DNA of 64,000 bases. It comes from Streptomyces luomodiensis (GTDB taxonomy: Bacteria > Actinomycetota > Actinomycetes > Streptomycetales > Streptomycetaceae). Made by a program: the position numbers and the translations under genes. The notes beneath the pieces were generated by a model. The model was not told the origin of the DNA, did not search any database, and was given only the letters and a program-made list of their open reading frames with translations. The stretch spans positions 4,774,001 to 4,838,000 of the forward strand of contig NZ_CP117522.1 in assembly GCF_031679605.1 (NCBI RefSeq). The letters run 5' to 3'. Positions 7,809 to 17,800 of the stretch are shown here, piece after piece; positions within the stretch are counted from its first letter, which is position 1, and the number at the start of each line of letters is the position of its first letter.

Positions 7809-7890
7809 GCGGCAGCCACTCATCGCTTCTTCGCGGCAGCCACTGCTCGCTTCGCGACAGCCACTACTCGCCTCGCGACAGCCACTACTC
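7809..7890 (-). repeat. 21-bp tandem repeat spanning the sigma factor stop
   Basis: On the gene strand, units of the type TGG CTG TCG CGA GGC GAG TAG repeat four times. The sigma gene ends GCC GAG TAG. The next unit again ends GAG TAG, then units end GAG CAG and GAT GAG, and the frame closes at TGA after CGC. The unit is a multiple of three except for one 3-nt insertion, so frame is kept. Confidence 0.9.
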
Positions 7891-8877
7891 GGCGAGCATG
7901 CCGCGCCGCAACCGGCCGAGCGCACGGCTGAGCAGCCGGGAGACATGCATCTGTGAGACGCCGAGTTCGGTGCCGATCTCCGACTGCGTCATCTCCTCGC
8001 CGAACCGCAGCTGCAGAATGCGGCGGTCCCGCTCCCCGAGCTGTTCCACCAGCGGCTTGAGCGCGTGCAGGTTCTCCACGGCCTCCATGGCCGGGTCGAC
8101 GTCGCCGAACCGGTCCGCGTACGTGGTCACGCGGGCGGCCCCGCTCTCCTGGTCGGCGGGCGCGTCCAGCGAGGTGGTGAGGTAGCCGTTGCTGGCCACC
8201 AGCCCGTCGATGACCTCGTCCTCGCTCAGCTTCAGGTGCTCCGCGAGCTCGGCCGTCGTGGGCGACCGGTCCAGCCGCTGGAACAGCTCCTCGTTCGCCT
8301 TGGCCAGGTCGATGCGCAACTCCTGGAGACGGCGAGGGACGTGCACCGCCCAACTGGTGTCACGGAAGAACCGCTTGATCTCGCCGACGATGTACGGCAC
8401 GGCGAAGGTCGTGAACTCCACCTCACGGCTCAGGTCGAACCGGTCGATCGCCTTGATCAGCCCTATGGTGCCGACCTGGACGATGTCCTCCATCTCCACC
8501 GTGCGGTTGTGGAACCGCCGGGCGGCGTACCGGACCAGCGAGAGGTTGAGCTCGATGAGGGTGTTCCGCACGTACTGGTACTCGTGCGTCCCCTCCTCCA
8601 GCTCCGTCAGCCGGTCCAGGAACGTCTTGGTCAGCGCCCGCGCGTCCTTGGGCGCCACCTTCGCCGGTTCGTCCACCGAGGGCAGACCGATCGCTCCGGC
8701 ACTCTCGATTCCTACTGTGTCGTTGTCACTTACCCGAACCCCAAGTGCGTCCTCAGCTTCCGCCCCTGTCAGCTTCGACGTCACCACGGGTGCCGTGTAG
8801 TTCACTGTCGCACTCCCTGTATCGGCTGCATGCTTAGGCTGATTGGGGTCCCGTCTACCCACCTTCCAAACCTCCAT
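7885..8877 (-). CDS. SigB/SigF-family RNA polymerase sigma factor
   Basis: About 330 aa. Region 2 shows LIELNLSLVRYAARR and EMEDIVQVGTIGLIKAIDRFD; the core-binding end is FTTFAVPYIVGEIKRFFRD. Region 3 (LSEDEVIDGLVASNGY) and region 4 helix-turn-helix (MTQSEIGTELGVSQMHVSRLLSRAL) follow. This is the stress and sporulation sigma class controlled by RsbW-like anti-sigma factors. The start is uncertain. ATG 8877 has AAGGAGG only 1 nt upstream, whereas GTG 8862 has GGAGG 8 nt upstream and may be the real start. The C-terminus lies within a tandem repeat. Confidence 0.9.
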   Translation of the reverse strand: MEVWKVGRRDPNQPKHAADTGSATVNYTAPVVTSKLTGAEAEDALGVRVSDNDTVGIESAGAIGLPSVDEPAKVAPKDARALTKTFLDRLTELEEGTHEYQYVRNTLIELNLSLVRYAARRFHNRTVEMEDIVQVGTIGLIKAIDRFDLSREVEFTTFAVPYIVGEIKRFFRDTSWAVHVPRRLQELRIDLAKANEELFQRLDRSPTTAELAEHLKLSEDEVIDGLVASNGYLTTSLDAPADQESGAARVTTYADRFGDVDPAMEAVENLHALKPLVEQLGERDRRILQLRFGEEMTQSEIGTELGVSQMHVSRLLSRALGRLRRGMLAE

Positions 8878-9076
8878 GCCTCCTTGTTTCCGGCCAGCGG
8901 CGGACCGGCGGCGACGAGCGGCCGCATAGGGGAGGGATCGGCAACCGCCATGACGGGGCGTTAGCCAAGCGTTAGCGGTTCGGCAGCGAGCGTTAAAGGA
9001 ACGCCAGCGGCGGCCGACACCATGGATGGTGCGCGAGCAGGAACCATCCGTACCGAACGCCCTGGGGGTCGTCGCC

Positions 9077-9748
9077 ATGTCGCACCGCATTCTCAACCGC
9101 CGCATCCGGAACGCCGGCGTGGCCGCGGTGATCGCCGCAGCATCCGCCGTCGCCCTCACCGCCTGCGGAAGCAACGACTCCTCGTCCGACGCCAAGGGGA
9201 ACTCCTCCTCCACCGTGTCGTCCGCCACGAAGGCGTCGGGGTCGGACGCCTCGATCCACAGCCAGGCGGGCAAGCAGGCGACGACCCTGAGCGGCTCGGA
9301 GGCCGACACCTTGCGGGCGACCGCCGAATGCCAGCCGGGCACGCTGAAGGCGACCCTGGACTCGGCCGGCACCTCCCAGGCGGAGATGAACCACCGGGGT
9401 ACGTTCCTGCGGGTGACCAACACCGGCGACGAGACCTGCGTGATCAGCGGCTACGCCGGGGTGGCGCTGGAGGGCGCCGGACACACCGCCATCAAGACCA
9501 CCGCCCGGCACGGCAACACCTACTTCGCCACCGACCCGGGCGCGCACCCGATCACCCTCGGGCCGGGCAAGAGCGCCTGGGCCGACCTGGTGTGGACCAC
9601 CACCGGCGTCGAGACCGCCCACGCGAAGTACCTCCAGATATCCCCGACGGGCAGCAACTCCCACAGCACCGTCCCCTTCGCCGAGGACCTCGACAACGGC
9701 ACCCTGTCGCTGACCGCCTGGTCCTCCAAGCCCCCCATCAACGCCTGA
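9077..9748 (+). CDS. DUF4232 lipoprotein
   Basis: A 223-aa exported lipoprotein. The basic start MSHRILNRRIRNAG is followed by a hydrophobic stretch and lipobox ALTACGS. Then comes a Ser-rich linker and a DUF4232 domain (ATAECQPGTLKATLDSAG, GTFLRVTNTGDETC, GYAGVALEGAGH). The two Cys in the domain may pair. Function of DUF4232 is unknown; it is common in Streptomyces cell envelopes. ATG 9077 is chosen because it gives a clean signal peptide. Upstream, GGATGGT and ACCATCC (9023-9049) form an inverted repeat that may be an operator. Confidence 0.85.
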   Translation: MSHRILNRRIRNAGVAAVIAAASAVALTACGSNDSSSDAKGNSSSTVSSATKASGSDASIHSQAGKQATTLSGSEADTLRATAECQPGTLKATLDSAGTSQAEMNHRGTFLRVTNTGDETCVISGYAGVALEGAGHTAIKTTARHGNTYFATDPGAHPITLGPGKSAWADLVWTTTGVETAHAKYLQISPTGSNSHSTVPFAEDLDNGTLSLTAWSSKPPINA

Positions 9749-9767
9749 CCAACAGCCGAGCACACGA

Positions 9768-9807
9768 CGAAGCCCCGGTGCGGACAGCGGTCCGCACCGG
9801 GGCTTCG
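9768..9807 (+). terminator. Rho-independent terminator
   Basis: A perfect 17-bp stem (CGAAGCCCCGGTGCGGA) with a 6-nt loop, 20 nt after the DUF4232 stop. It probably ends that transcript. Confidence 0.85.
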
Positions 9808-9886
9808 CCGTACGTCCGCCACAACAGTGCGAAGATCGAGCCCTGATCATTGACCGAGACGTCAACAACGCAGCTCAGGAGCGCCG

Positions 9887-10819
9887 ATGGACCTCAACCT
9901 GCTGCGCGCCCTGGACGCCCTGCTCCAAGAGAACAGCGTGACCCGCGCCGCGGAACGACTCGGCACCTCCCCCGCGGCCGCCAGCCGCACCCTGGCCCGG
10001 CTCCGCCGTGCCGTCGGCGACCCGCTGCTGGTCCGCGCGGGCCAGCAGATGGTCCCGACCCCGCGCGCCCTGGAACTCCGGGAGGAGGTCAGCGCGTTGC
10101 TGCGCGGCTGCGACAACGTGCTGCGGCCCGGAGCCGGTTTCGAGGCCGTGCACCTCCAGCGCACCTTCACCGTGCAGGCCGCCGACCTGCTCCTGGTGGG
10201 ACTGGCCGGAGCCCTGACCGACCGCATCCACACGGAGGCCCCACAGGTGGACGTGGTCTTCCTGCCGGAGGCGGTGGAGGGCGGCCCCGCGCTGCGCCAG
10301 GGCCTGGTCGACGTCGAACTGGGCGTCCTCGGGCATCTGGACCCGGAGATCCGCACCCAACAGCTCACCCGGACCAGGATGGTCGGCATCGCCCGCAGCG
10401 GTCACCCCCTCTTCGACGGGCGCATCGACGCCCGCCGCTTCGCCGCCGCCGCCCACATCGGCATCTCCCGGCACGGCAAACGCCTCGGCCCCATCGACGA
10501 GGCACTCGCGGAACGCGGGCTGCGGCGCCGCGTCGCGGTCGTCGTACCCAGCCACACGAGCGCGATGATGCTCGCCCGCAGCACCGATCTGGTCGCCCTC
10601 ACCCTGGCCGACTGGCTCCCCGACACCACCTCCGCACTGGGCCTGCGTACCTTCCCGATCCCCCTCGACACGGCACACATCGACATCGGAATGGCCTGGC
10701 ACCCCCGCAACTCGGCCGACCCGGCCCACCGCTGGTTCCGCGACCACCTGGCAGCCGCGGTCCTGAACCCACCCGGCAGTACGAAGCCCTCCCCCTCGCC
10801 CCCTCCTCGCGGCGCATGA
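9887..10819 (+). CDS. LysR-family transcriptional regulator
   Basis: A 310-aa protein starting MDLNLLRALDALLQENSVTRAAERLG, the usual LysR helix-turn-helix (SPAAASRTLARLRRAVGDPLLVR). An effector-binding domain runs from about residue 90. The C-terminus ends in a Pro/Ser-rich tail. AGGAG lies 8 nt before the ATG. LysR regulators usually control a divergent neighbour, but the neighbour here is the DUF4232 gene in the same direction behind a terminator, so the target is unclear. The 190 bp after it hold no gene I can support. Confidence 0.88.
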   Translation: MDLNLLRALDALLQENSVTRAAERLGTSPAAASRTLARLRRAVGDPLLVRAGQQMVPTPRALELREEVSALLRGCDNVLRPGAGFEAVHLQRTFTVQAADLLLVGLAGALTDRIHTEAPQVDVVFLPEAVEGGPALRQGLVDVELGVLGHLDPEIRTQQLTRTRMVGIARSGHPLFDGRIDARRFAAAAHIGISRHGKRLGPIDEALAERGLRRRVAVVVPSHTSAMMLARSTDLVALTLADWLPDTTSALGLRTFPIPLDTAHIDIGMAWHPRNSADPAHRWFRDHLAAAVLNPPGSTKPSPSPPPRGA

Positions 10820-11012
10820 GAGACACCGACTCACGTCGACGACGCCTCGGCCAGGAGCAGGGCGCGTTCGCCGGAGCCTTTGCAGCCCCCGTCCGGCTCA
10901 ACATGGGGATCGTGGACGTCTTCGCGCACCGGCAGCCGAGCCCCGGCTCCCGGCGATCCGGTGCAGTCGCCGCAGTCAGGAGCGGCGACTTTCCAGCCTG
11001 ACCAACGTGAAA

Positions 11013-11047
11013 GAACCCCAGCTCGGACACTGTCCGGGCTGGGGTTC
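11013..11047. terminator. Terminator between LysR gene and tRNA-Thr
   Basis: GAACCCCAGC with TCGGACA pairs with TGTCCGGGCTGGGGTTC across a very short loop. It lies 3' of the minus-strand tRNA and can also serve the LysR transcript. Confidence 0.7.
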
Positions 11048-11052
11048 CGTGG

Positions 11053-11126
11053 AGCCGCCTAAGGGAATCGAACCCTTGACCTACGCATTACGAGTGCGTC
11101 GCTCTGGCCGACTGAGCTAAGGCGGC
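11053..11126 (-). tRNA. tRNA-Thr (anticodon CGT)
   Basis: The minus strand folds as a cloverleaf. Acceptor arms GCCGCCT and AGGCGGC pair, the anticodon loop is CTCGTAA (CGT), and the T arm contains GGTTCGATTCC. The discriminator is T, and CCA is encoded just after it (to 11050). Confidence 0.95.
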
Positions 11127-11221
11127 ATGCTGCGGAGCCAGATTGGCAGCAGCAGCGTCGCCAAGTCTACACAGTTTCGAGGGGTGCTCCGTACGGGGCC
11201 CGGTGGGGCCCGGTGGGCTGG

Positions 11222-12766
11222 TCAGCGGCAGCGGGTGTGGGGGGCGGGTGGGCGGCCGGTGAGGAGGTAGGTGTTGATCGCTCGGTCGACGCAGCCGCTG
11301 CCGCGGCCGTAGGCCGTATGGCCGTCGCCGTCGTAGGTGAGGAGGGTGGCGGAGGAGAGCTGGGCGGCCAGGGAGCGGGCCCAGCGGTAGGGGGTGGCGG
11401 GGTCGCGGGTGGTGCCGACGACGACGATGGGGGCGGCGCCCTTCGCGTGCAGGGGGTGCGGGGTGCCGGTCGGGCGGACGGGCCAGTAGGCGCAGTTCAG
11501 GGCGGCATAGGCGAGGGCCTCACCGAAGACGGGGGACGCCTTCTCGAAGGCGGGGAGGGACTTCCTGACCTCGGCGGGGGTGCGGAAGGCGGGTGGGAGG
11601 TCGAGGCAGTTGACGGCGGGGTTGGCGTACATGAGGTTGGCGTACGAGCCGTCGGTGTCGCGCTCGTAGTAGAGGTCGGCGAGGCCGAGCAGACCGCCGC
11701 CGTGGCCGCGCATCGCGGAGCGGAGGGCGGTGCGCAGCTGCGGCCAGGCGGTCTCGTCGTACATGGCGGAGATCACGCCCATGGTGGCGAGGGACTCGCC
11801 CAGGGCGCGGGACTCGCCGGTGCGGACCGGATGGGAGTCGAGGCGGGCGAAGAAGGCGCCGAGCCGGTCGCGGGCGGCGGCCACGGAGCGGGTGCCGAGG
11901 GGACAGCCGGTGCGGCGTACGCAGTCCTTGGCGAAGGCGGTGAAGGCGGTCTCGAAACCGGCGGTCTGGTCGCGGTTCATGCGCCGGGAGGACAGCGCCG
12001 GGTCGAGCGCGCCGTCGAGGACGAGACGGCCGACGCGGTGGGGGTAGAGGTCGGCGTAGGTCGCGCCGAGGAAGGTGCCGTAGGAGGCGCCGACGTAGTG
12101 GAGCTTCCGGTCGCCCAGCGCGGCGCGCAGCACGTCCATGTCGCGGGCCGCCTCGACCGTCGAGACATGGCCGAGGACCCGGCCGGAGCGGTCCGCGCAG
12201 CCTCGGGCGAACTTCTTGTAGGCGGCGACGAGGCGATCGGTCTCGCCGGGGGCGTCGGGCGTCTGGTCGGTCTGGGTGAAGGCGTCCATCTGCTTGTCGC
12301 TCAGACAGGTGACGGGCTCGCTGCCGGCCACGCCGCGCGGGTCCATCGCCACCATGTCGTAGCGGGCGCGCACCCGGGCCGGGTAGCCCACGGCCGCGAA
12401 GCTCTGTAGATAGCCGATCGCGGAGCCGCCGGGGCCGCCGGGGTTCACCAGGAGCGAACCGATGCGGCGGCCGGGGCCGGTCGCCTTCTCGCGGGAGACC
12501 GCGAGCTTCAGGTCCCGGCCGGTGCCGGGTCTGGCGTAGTCGAGCGGAGCCTTGAGCGTGGCGCATTCGAACTCCGCGCCGCCGCAGGGGCGCCAGCTCA
12601 GCGTCTGCTCGTAGTACGGCCTGAGGGCCGCGGGGACGGCCCGCTTCGACATGGACGCGGCGCGCGGCGAGGAGGCGCCGGCCGAGCAACCGGAGGACAG
12701 CAGGGCGGCGGCCGCGAGGGCGGCGCCGAGCGTCCGGAGCGGGCGGCTGCTGTGTCGGGTGTCCAT
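11222..12766 (-). CDS. Secreted alpha/beta-hydrolase, tripeptidyl aminopeptidase-like
   Basis: A 514-aa lipoprotein. The signal region after MDTRHSSRPLRTLGAAL ends in lipobox LLSSGCSAG. The alpha/beta-hydrolase core has the oxyanion segment NPGGPGGSA, nucleophile Ser in GASYGTFLG and a C-terminal catalytic His in GDGHTAYG. The C-terminal part fits the TAP-like domain of Streptomyces mycelial tripeptidyl aminopeptidases (SlpD/E type). It likely trims peptides outside the cell. ATG 12766 is chosen for the signal peptide. Conserved Cys pairs near the C-terminus may form disulfides. Confidence 0.85.
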   Translation of the reverse strand: MDTRHSSRPLRTLGAALAAAALLSSGCSAGASSPRAASMSKRAVPAALRPYYEQTLSWRPCGGAEFECATLKAPLDYARPGTGRDLKLAVSREKATGPGRRIGSLLVNPGGPGGSAIGYLQSFAAVGYPARVRARYDMVAMDPRGVAGSEPVTCLSDKQMDAFTQTDQTPDAPGETDRLVAAYKKFARGCADRSGRVLGHVSTVEAARDMDVLRAALGDRKLHYVGASYGTFLGATYADLYPHRVGRLVLDGALDPALSSRRMNRDQTAGFETAFTAFAKDCVRRTGCPLGTRSVAAARDRLGAFFARLDSHPVRTGESRALGESLATMGVISAMYDETAWPQLRTALRSAMRGHGGGLLGLADLYYERDTDGSYANLMYANPAVNCLDLPPAFRTPAEVRKSLPAFEKASPVFGEALAYAALNCAYWPVRPTGTPHPLHAKGAAPIVVVGTTRDPATPYRWARSLAAQLSSATLLTYDGDGHTAYGRGSGCVDRAINTYLLTGRPPAPHTRCR

Positions 12767-12821
12767 GGGCTGATCCCTCGGTTCGCGGTCGAGTCGCGGG
12801 ACCACCCCGGCCGGATCACTC

Positions 12822-12905
12822 GCCTTGATCACCGAATCACTTGGATCACTGCTGGATCACTCGGACCGATGGATCGTTCGGATCGCTCGGATCACTCGGA
12901 TCGCC
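12822..12905. repeat. GGATCACTCG-type minisatellite
   Basis: About nine imperfect copies of GGATCACTCG (also GGATCGCTCG and GGATCGTTCG) fill the region upstream of the hydrolase gene. The gap to holB (12,767-13,013) holds no other feature I can support. Confidence 0.8.
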
Positions 12906-13013
12906 GGAGATACGACCGGTTCGCCCCCTTACGGAGGGTATCCACCCGGACACACTCCATGCGTCCGGAAACGAACCCGTATGGGTGAGATTCGGTCCGC
13001 CCACACGGGTGAC

Positions 13014-14267
13014 TCAGCCGGCCCGCAGCGCCATGGTCATCGCCTCGACCGCCAGCAGCGGCGCCACATTGCTGTCCAGCGCCTGACGACAGGCCGTGAT
13101 CGCCTCTATCCGGCGCAGCGTCCGCTCGGCCTTCGAGCCCGACGCGATCCGCTCCAGCGCGTCCCGTACGTCGGTGTTGGCGAGCGCGACCTGGGAACCG
13201 AGCTGGAGGGCCAGCACATCCCGGTAGAAGCCGGTCAGCTCGGTGAGCGCGAGGTCGAGGCTGTCGCGCTGGGTGCGGGTGGCACGGCGCTTCTGCCGGT
13301 CCTGGAGCTCCTTCATGGCCCCGGCCGTGCCGCGCGGCAGCCGCCCGCCCGTGCCGGCGGCGGCGCCCAGGGCGGCGCGCAGCTCCTCGGTCTCCTTGGC
13401 GTCGACCTCCTCCGCCAGCTGCTTGGCGTCCTCGGCCGCCGCGTCGATCAGCTCCTGCGCCGCCTTGAGGCAGCCGCCCACGTCGTCGACGCGCAGCGGG
13501 AGCTTCAGGACGGCGGCGCGCCGGGCACGGGCCCGCTCATCGGTGGCCAGCCGGCGGGCGCGGCCGATATGGCCCTGTGTGGCGCGGGCGGCGGAGGCGG
13601 CGAGCTCGGGGTCGATGCCGTCGCGCCGGACGAGGACGTCGGCGACGGCGTCCACCGAAGGCGTGCTGAGGGTGAGGAGGCGGCAACGGGAGCGGATCGT
13701 GGGCAGCACATCCTCCAGCGAGGGCGCACACAGCAGCCATACGGTGCGCGGCGCCGGCTCCTCGACGGCCTTGAGGAGGACATTGCCCGCGCCCTCGGTA
13801 AGGCGGTCGGCGTCCTCCATGACGATCACCTGCCACCGGCCGCCGGCGGGCGACAGCTGGGCGCGGCGGACCAGGTCACGGGTCTCCTTGACGCCGATGG
13901 AGAGCATGTCCGTCCGGACCACCTCGACATCGGCGTGGGTGCCGACGAGGGCGGTGTGGCAGCCGTCGCAGAAGCCGCAGCCGGGGGCGCCACCGAGCGC
14001 CCGGTCCGGGCTGACGCACTGGAGCGCGGCGGCGAAGGCGCGGGCGGCGGTGGCCCGGCCGGAGCCGGGCGGGCCGGTGAACAGCCAGGCGTGGGTCATC
14101 CTGGACGACGACGCCGAAGACGCCGACGCCGACGCCGCCATGGGCTCCCCGGCGGAGGCGTCGGCCGCCTCACTGGCCGCCGTGACCAGGGCATCCGCAT
14201 CCCGCGCGGCAGCCGTCAGCTGGGCCGCTACTCGGTCCTGCCCGACCAGGTCGTCCCACACCGCCAT
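13014..14267 (-). CDS. holB: DNA polymerase III subunit delta-prime
   Basis: A 417-aa clamp-loader subunit. AAA+ features are MAVWDDLVGQDRV, a P-loop-like GPPGSGRAT in which Arg replaces the Walker Lys (normal for delta-prime), zinc-site Cys in CGFCDGC, and VIVMEDADRLTEGAGNVLLKAVEEP. The arginine-finger region reads TIRSRCR. It helps load the sliding clamp during replication. Between residues 30 and 56 there is an Ala/Ser/Asp-rich insert (AGEPMAASASASSASSS) from a GACGCC-type repeat. Next downstream is the terminal of an intergenic gap; upstream is the tmk fusion, as in other Streptomyces. Confidence 0.93.
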   Translation of the reverse strand: MAVWDDLVGQDRVAAQLTAAARDADALVTAASEAADASAGEPMAASASASSASSSRMTHAWLFTGPPGSGRATAARAFAAALQCVSPDRALGGAPGCGFCDGCHTALVGTHADVEVVRTDMLSIGVKETRDLVRRAQLSPAGGRWQVIVMEDADRLTEGAGNVLLKAVEEPAPRTVWLLCAPSLEDVLPTIRSRCRLLTLSTPSVDAVADVLVRRDGIDPELAASAARATQGHIGRARRLATDERARARRAAVLKLPLRVDDVGGCLKAAQELIDAAAEDAKQLAEEVDAKETEELRAALGAAAGTGGRLPRGTAGAMKELQDRQKRRATRTQRDSLDLALTELTGFYRDVLALQLGSQVALANTDVRDALERIASGSKAERTLRRIEAITACRQALDSNVAPLLAVEAMTMALRAG

Positions 14268-14830
14268 GGCTGCCTCCGCCGTCCGTGCTTACGGCATCCC
14301 ATTGTGGTCCACCCCACCGACAGCCCGGCGCACCCCTCGGCAACGACGCCCAGCCGGCCGTCAGCGCACCACCGTCACCACGCGCCCTCAGCGGTACCGG
14401 CCGTCGGCGGTACGGCCGTGTCAGCGACCTGCCGTCGGCAGTACGGGCCGTCAGCCCCCTACCGCAGCGCGCTGACGCCAGCGGTACAGGCTCGGCGGCA
14501 CCCGCCGTCAGCGGCCCATAACCAACGGCATAAACCCGCAGGACGGGCCGTCGGCCACCTGCCGCCAGCACGCCACCGCCAGCGGTACAGGCGACGCCAG
14601 CGACCTACCGCCGACGCCACCGCCAGCAGCACAGGCCGTCGGCGGCACCCGCCGTCAGCGACCTAGCGACACAAACCGCAGCACAGACCGTCAGCCACCT
14701 ACTGCCAGCACGCCGCCACCAGCGGTACCAGCCGTCGGCAGTACAGGCCGTCAGACAGCTACCGTCAGCACCGCCGCCAGCGGTACAGGCTCGGCGGCAG
14801 AGCCAATCAGCGGTACCGGCCGTCCTCGTC
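14268..14830 (-). repeat. Long degenerate repeat array at the tmk 3' end
   Basis: About 540 bp without a gene between tmk and holB. On the gene strand it is built of drifting copies of GACGGCCTGTACCGCTGG and CGGCGGTGCTGGCAGTAG. The first copy is the end of tmk itself (GAC GGC CGG TAC CGC TGA). A 20-bp core (GCCAGCGGTACAGGCTCGGC on the plus strand) recurs near 14,478 and 14,776. Confidence 0.85.
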
Positions 14831-17800
14831 GTCGCGCGGGCCGAGCAGCTCGTCGGCCAGCGACGGGAGGTCGTCCAGCGGGGTCTCCTCCGCCCACTCG
14901 GGGCGGCGGCGCCGACGACGCGGCGGTTCCGCCCCGCCCTGCGCCTGGCCCTGGCCGTACCCCTGGTCCTGGCCGTACCCCTGGTCCTGGCCCTGGCCGT
15001 AGTGCGGCATCTCGCGCGTGCGCTCGTTGTCCCCGCCGTATGCCTGTCCCTGGCCCTGGTCCGGCCGGAACAGCCACGGCGGGACCCGGTCCGCCGGGTC
15101 GGCGGACCGCTCGTCCCGTACGGGCGGCAGCACGGCCGTCTCGTCGGCCGCGTTCGTGGGCGGCTCGACGGGCGGCTTGGGGAGCACGGCCGTCTCCTCG
15201 GCGTCCGAGCCGTCCGAGCCGCCCCGGTGCTCCTCCGGGCGGTCCTGGGGCCGTACGGACGGCAGTACGGCCGTCTCGTCCGCCTCCGGGCCGTTCTGGG
15301 GAGGCACGGGCGGCATGGGCGGCAGCACCGCGGTCTCGTCCGCGTCCGGCCCGACGGCGGGACGGCCCGCCTCGCGACCGCCGGAGGCGTTCTCGCCGCC
15401 GCGCCCCACCCGCGGGTCGAACCGCGGCGACTGGACCGTCTCCGTCGTGTCCGGGTCCTCGGCGGCGGGCCCCGCCGCGCCCCGGGTGCCGCCGGTGTCC
15501 TGGGGGCCGTCCGCGTCCCGGGAGCCGCCGGTGTCCTGGGGCGGCGGGGCCGGGAGCTCGGTCTCCACGGTCGGCGCGTCGGCTCCGGAGGCCCCGGAGG
15601 ACGCCGCTTCCGCCGCCAGCCGCGCCTGCTCGGCCCGCAGGAGCGCCTCCTCGGCCTTGCGCTGCTCTTCCTGGCGCCGCGCCTCGGCCTCGGCCCGCCG
15701 CAGCGCCTCCGCCTCCGCCTGGAGGCGGCGCCGCTCCTCCTCGGCGGCGCGGGCGCGGTCCTCGGCCTCGATGCGCTTGCGCTCCTCCTCGGCCCTGCGG
15801 CGCGCGTCCTCGGCCCGCTGACGGGCCGCCTCCGCCTGCCGCTCGGCCTCGCGCCGGCGGGCCTCCTCCTCTTCGCGGCGCTTGCGCTCCTCCTCCTCGG
15901 CGCGCGCCTTGGCGAGCGCCGCCTGGCGCTCAGCCTCCAGCCGCTCCTCCTCCGCCTTACGGGCGGCCTCTTCCTCGGCCCGGCGGCGGGCCTCCTCCTC
16001 GGCGGCCTTACGGGCCTCCTCCTGGGCCTTCACCTCTGCCTCGGACAGCGGCAGCATCCGGTCCAGACGGTGGCGCACCGCGGAGGTGACCGCCTCCGGC
16101 AGCTGTCCGGCGTCGACGACGAGGTAGCGGGCCGGGTCGGCGGCGGCCAGGGCCAGGAATCCGGCCCGTACCCGCTGGTGGAACTCGGCGGGCTCGGACT
16201 CGAGCCGGTCCGGGGCCTCGGTGAAGCGCTCGCGCGCGGTCTCCGGCGAGATGTCCAGCAGCACCGTCAGGTGCGGCACCAGGCCGTTCGTCGCCCAGCG
16301 CGAGATACGGGCGATCTCGGTCGCGGCGAGGTCGCGCCCCGCGCCCTGGTAGGCGACGGACGAGTCGATGTAGCGGTCGGAGATGACGACCGCGCCGCGC
16401 TCCAGCGCCGGGCGGACCACGGAGTCGACGTGCTCGGCGCGGTCCGCCGCGTACAGCAGCGCCTCGGCACGGTGCGAGATCCCGGCGGAGGAGACGTCGA
16501 GCAGGATCGAGCGGAGCCGCTTGCCGATCGCGGTCGCGCCGGGTTCACGGGTCACCACCACCTCGTGCCCCTTGGCCCTGATCCACTCGGCCAGCGCCTC
16601 CACCTGCGTGGACTTGCCCGCGCCATCGCCGCCCTCGACGGCGATGAAGAAGCCGGTGGCGGCCGGGGCCTCCGCCGCGCCCCCGCCGAGCAGCGCCTCG
16701 CGCAGATCGCGGCGCAGCGGCACTCCCTGCCGGTCGTCGGTCCGGCCGAGGACCAGTGCGGCGACCGGCAGCAGCAACGCGCCCACCAGCATCAGGGTGA
16801 AGGCCGCGCCGCCGTGGGCGAACACGAAATCGCCGCTGCCGAGCCGGTGCGGTCCGATGACGGCGGCGAGCAGCGGCGCGACGACCGCGCCGAGCCCGAC
16901 GCCGACGCGCACGACGGCCTGAAGATGCTCGGTCATCCGGGGCCGGCGGGCCTCCTCGGACTCCTGGTCCAGGAGGGCGTGGCCGGTGTTGGCGGCGATA
17001 CCCGCCGACACACCCGCGACCAGGGCGATCAGCACGACGGTCGTGGTGTCGTGCACCAGGCCCACCGTGAGCAGCGCGAGCCCGGTCAGCGCGACCGACA
17101 GCGCCAGCAGCCTGCGCCGGGAGAGCCCCGGGAGGACCTTCGGGGCCCAGCGGATGCCGAGGGCCGGACCGCCGGTGAGGACGAGGACGAGCAGGGCGAA
17201 GCCGACCGGCCCGCCGCCGAGGTCCATGGCCTGAAGCGGGGCGACGCCCACGGCCGCGGCGATCGCGCCCGCCACCCCGGCGCAGGCGAGCACCAGCAGC
17301 CCGACGGCGCCGGTGCGGCCCTTGTCGGCACCGGTGCCGGAGGCGGTGCGGGGCCGGCGCAGTCCCTCCAGGGGGGAGCGCGTGCGGCTGGTCTGCGCGC
17401 CGGGCAGTTCCAGGAAGACGAGGATCGAGATCGACGCGGCGAAGAGCCCGGCGCCGACGTACGAGCCGAGGGCGACCTGGTGGTCGTGGAACCACTCCAC
17501 GCCGGTGCCCAGCAGCCTGCCGACCAGGGTGACGACGAGCAGCCCGGCGGCGGCGATCGGCAGCGTCAGGAAGTTCGTACGGAGCGAGAGCCGGCGCAGC
17601 GCGTCGAGGTGATCGGGCAGCGGGCGCACCGCGGCGCCCTCGGCGGGCGGCGCCGGGAGCAGCGAGGGGGCCGCGCCGTCCTTGGCGACGGTCCAGAAGC
17701 GCTCGGTGACGCCGACGACGAAGGTGGTGATGAGCAGCCAGGCGACGGCGTCGGCGGGGGTCCAGTCGATCCACAGCGGCGCGACGAGGAGCAGCGCCAA

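Noticed and set aside
12825..14666. Long plus-strand open frame antisense to holB
   Set aside because: It mirrors holB codons in a high-GC region and has no domain, start signal or family.
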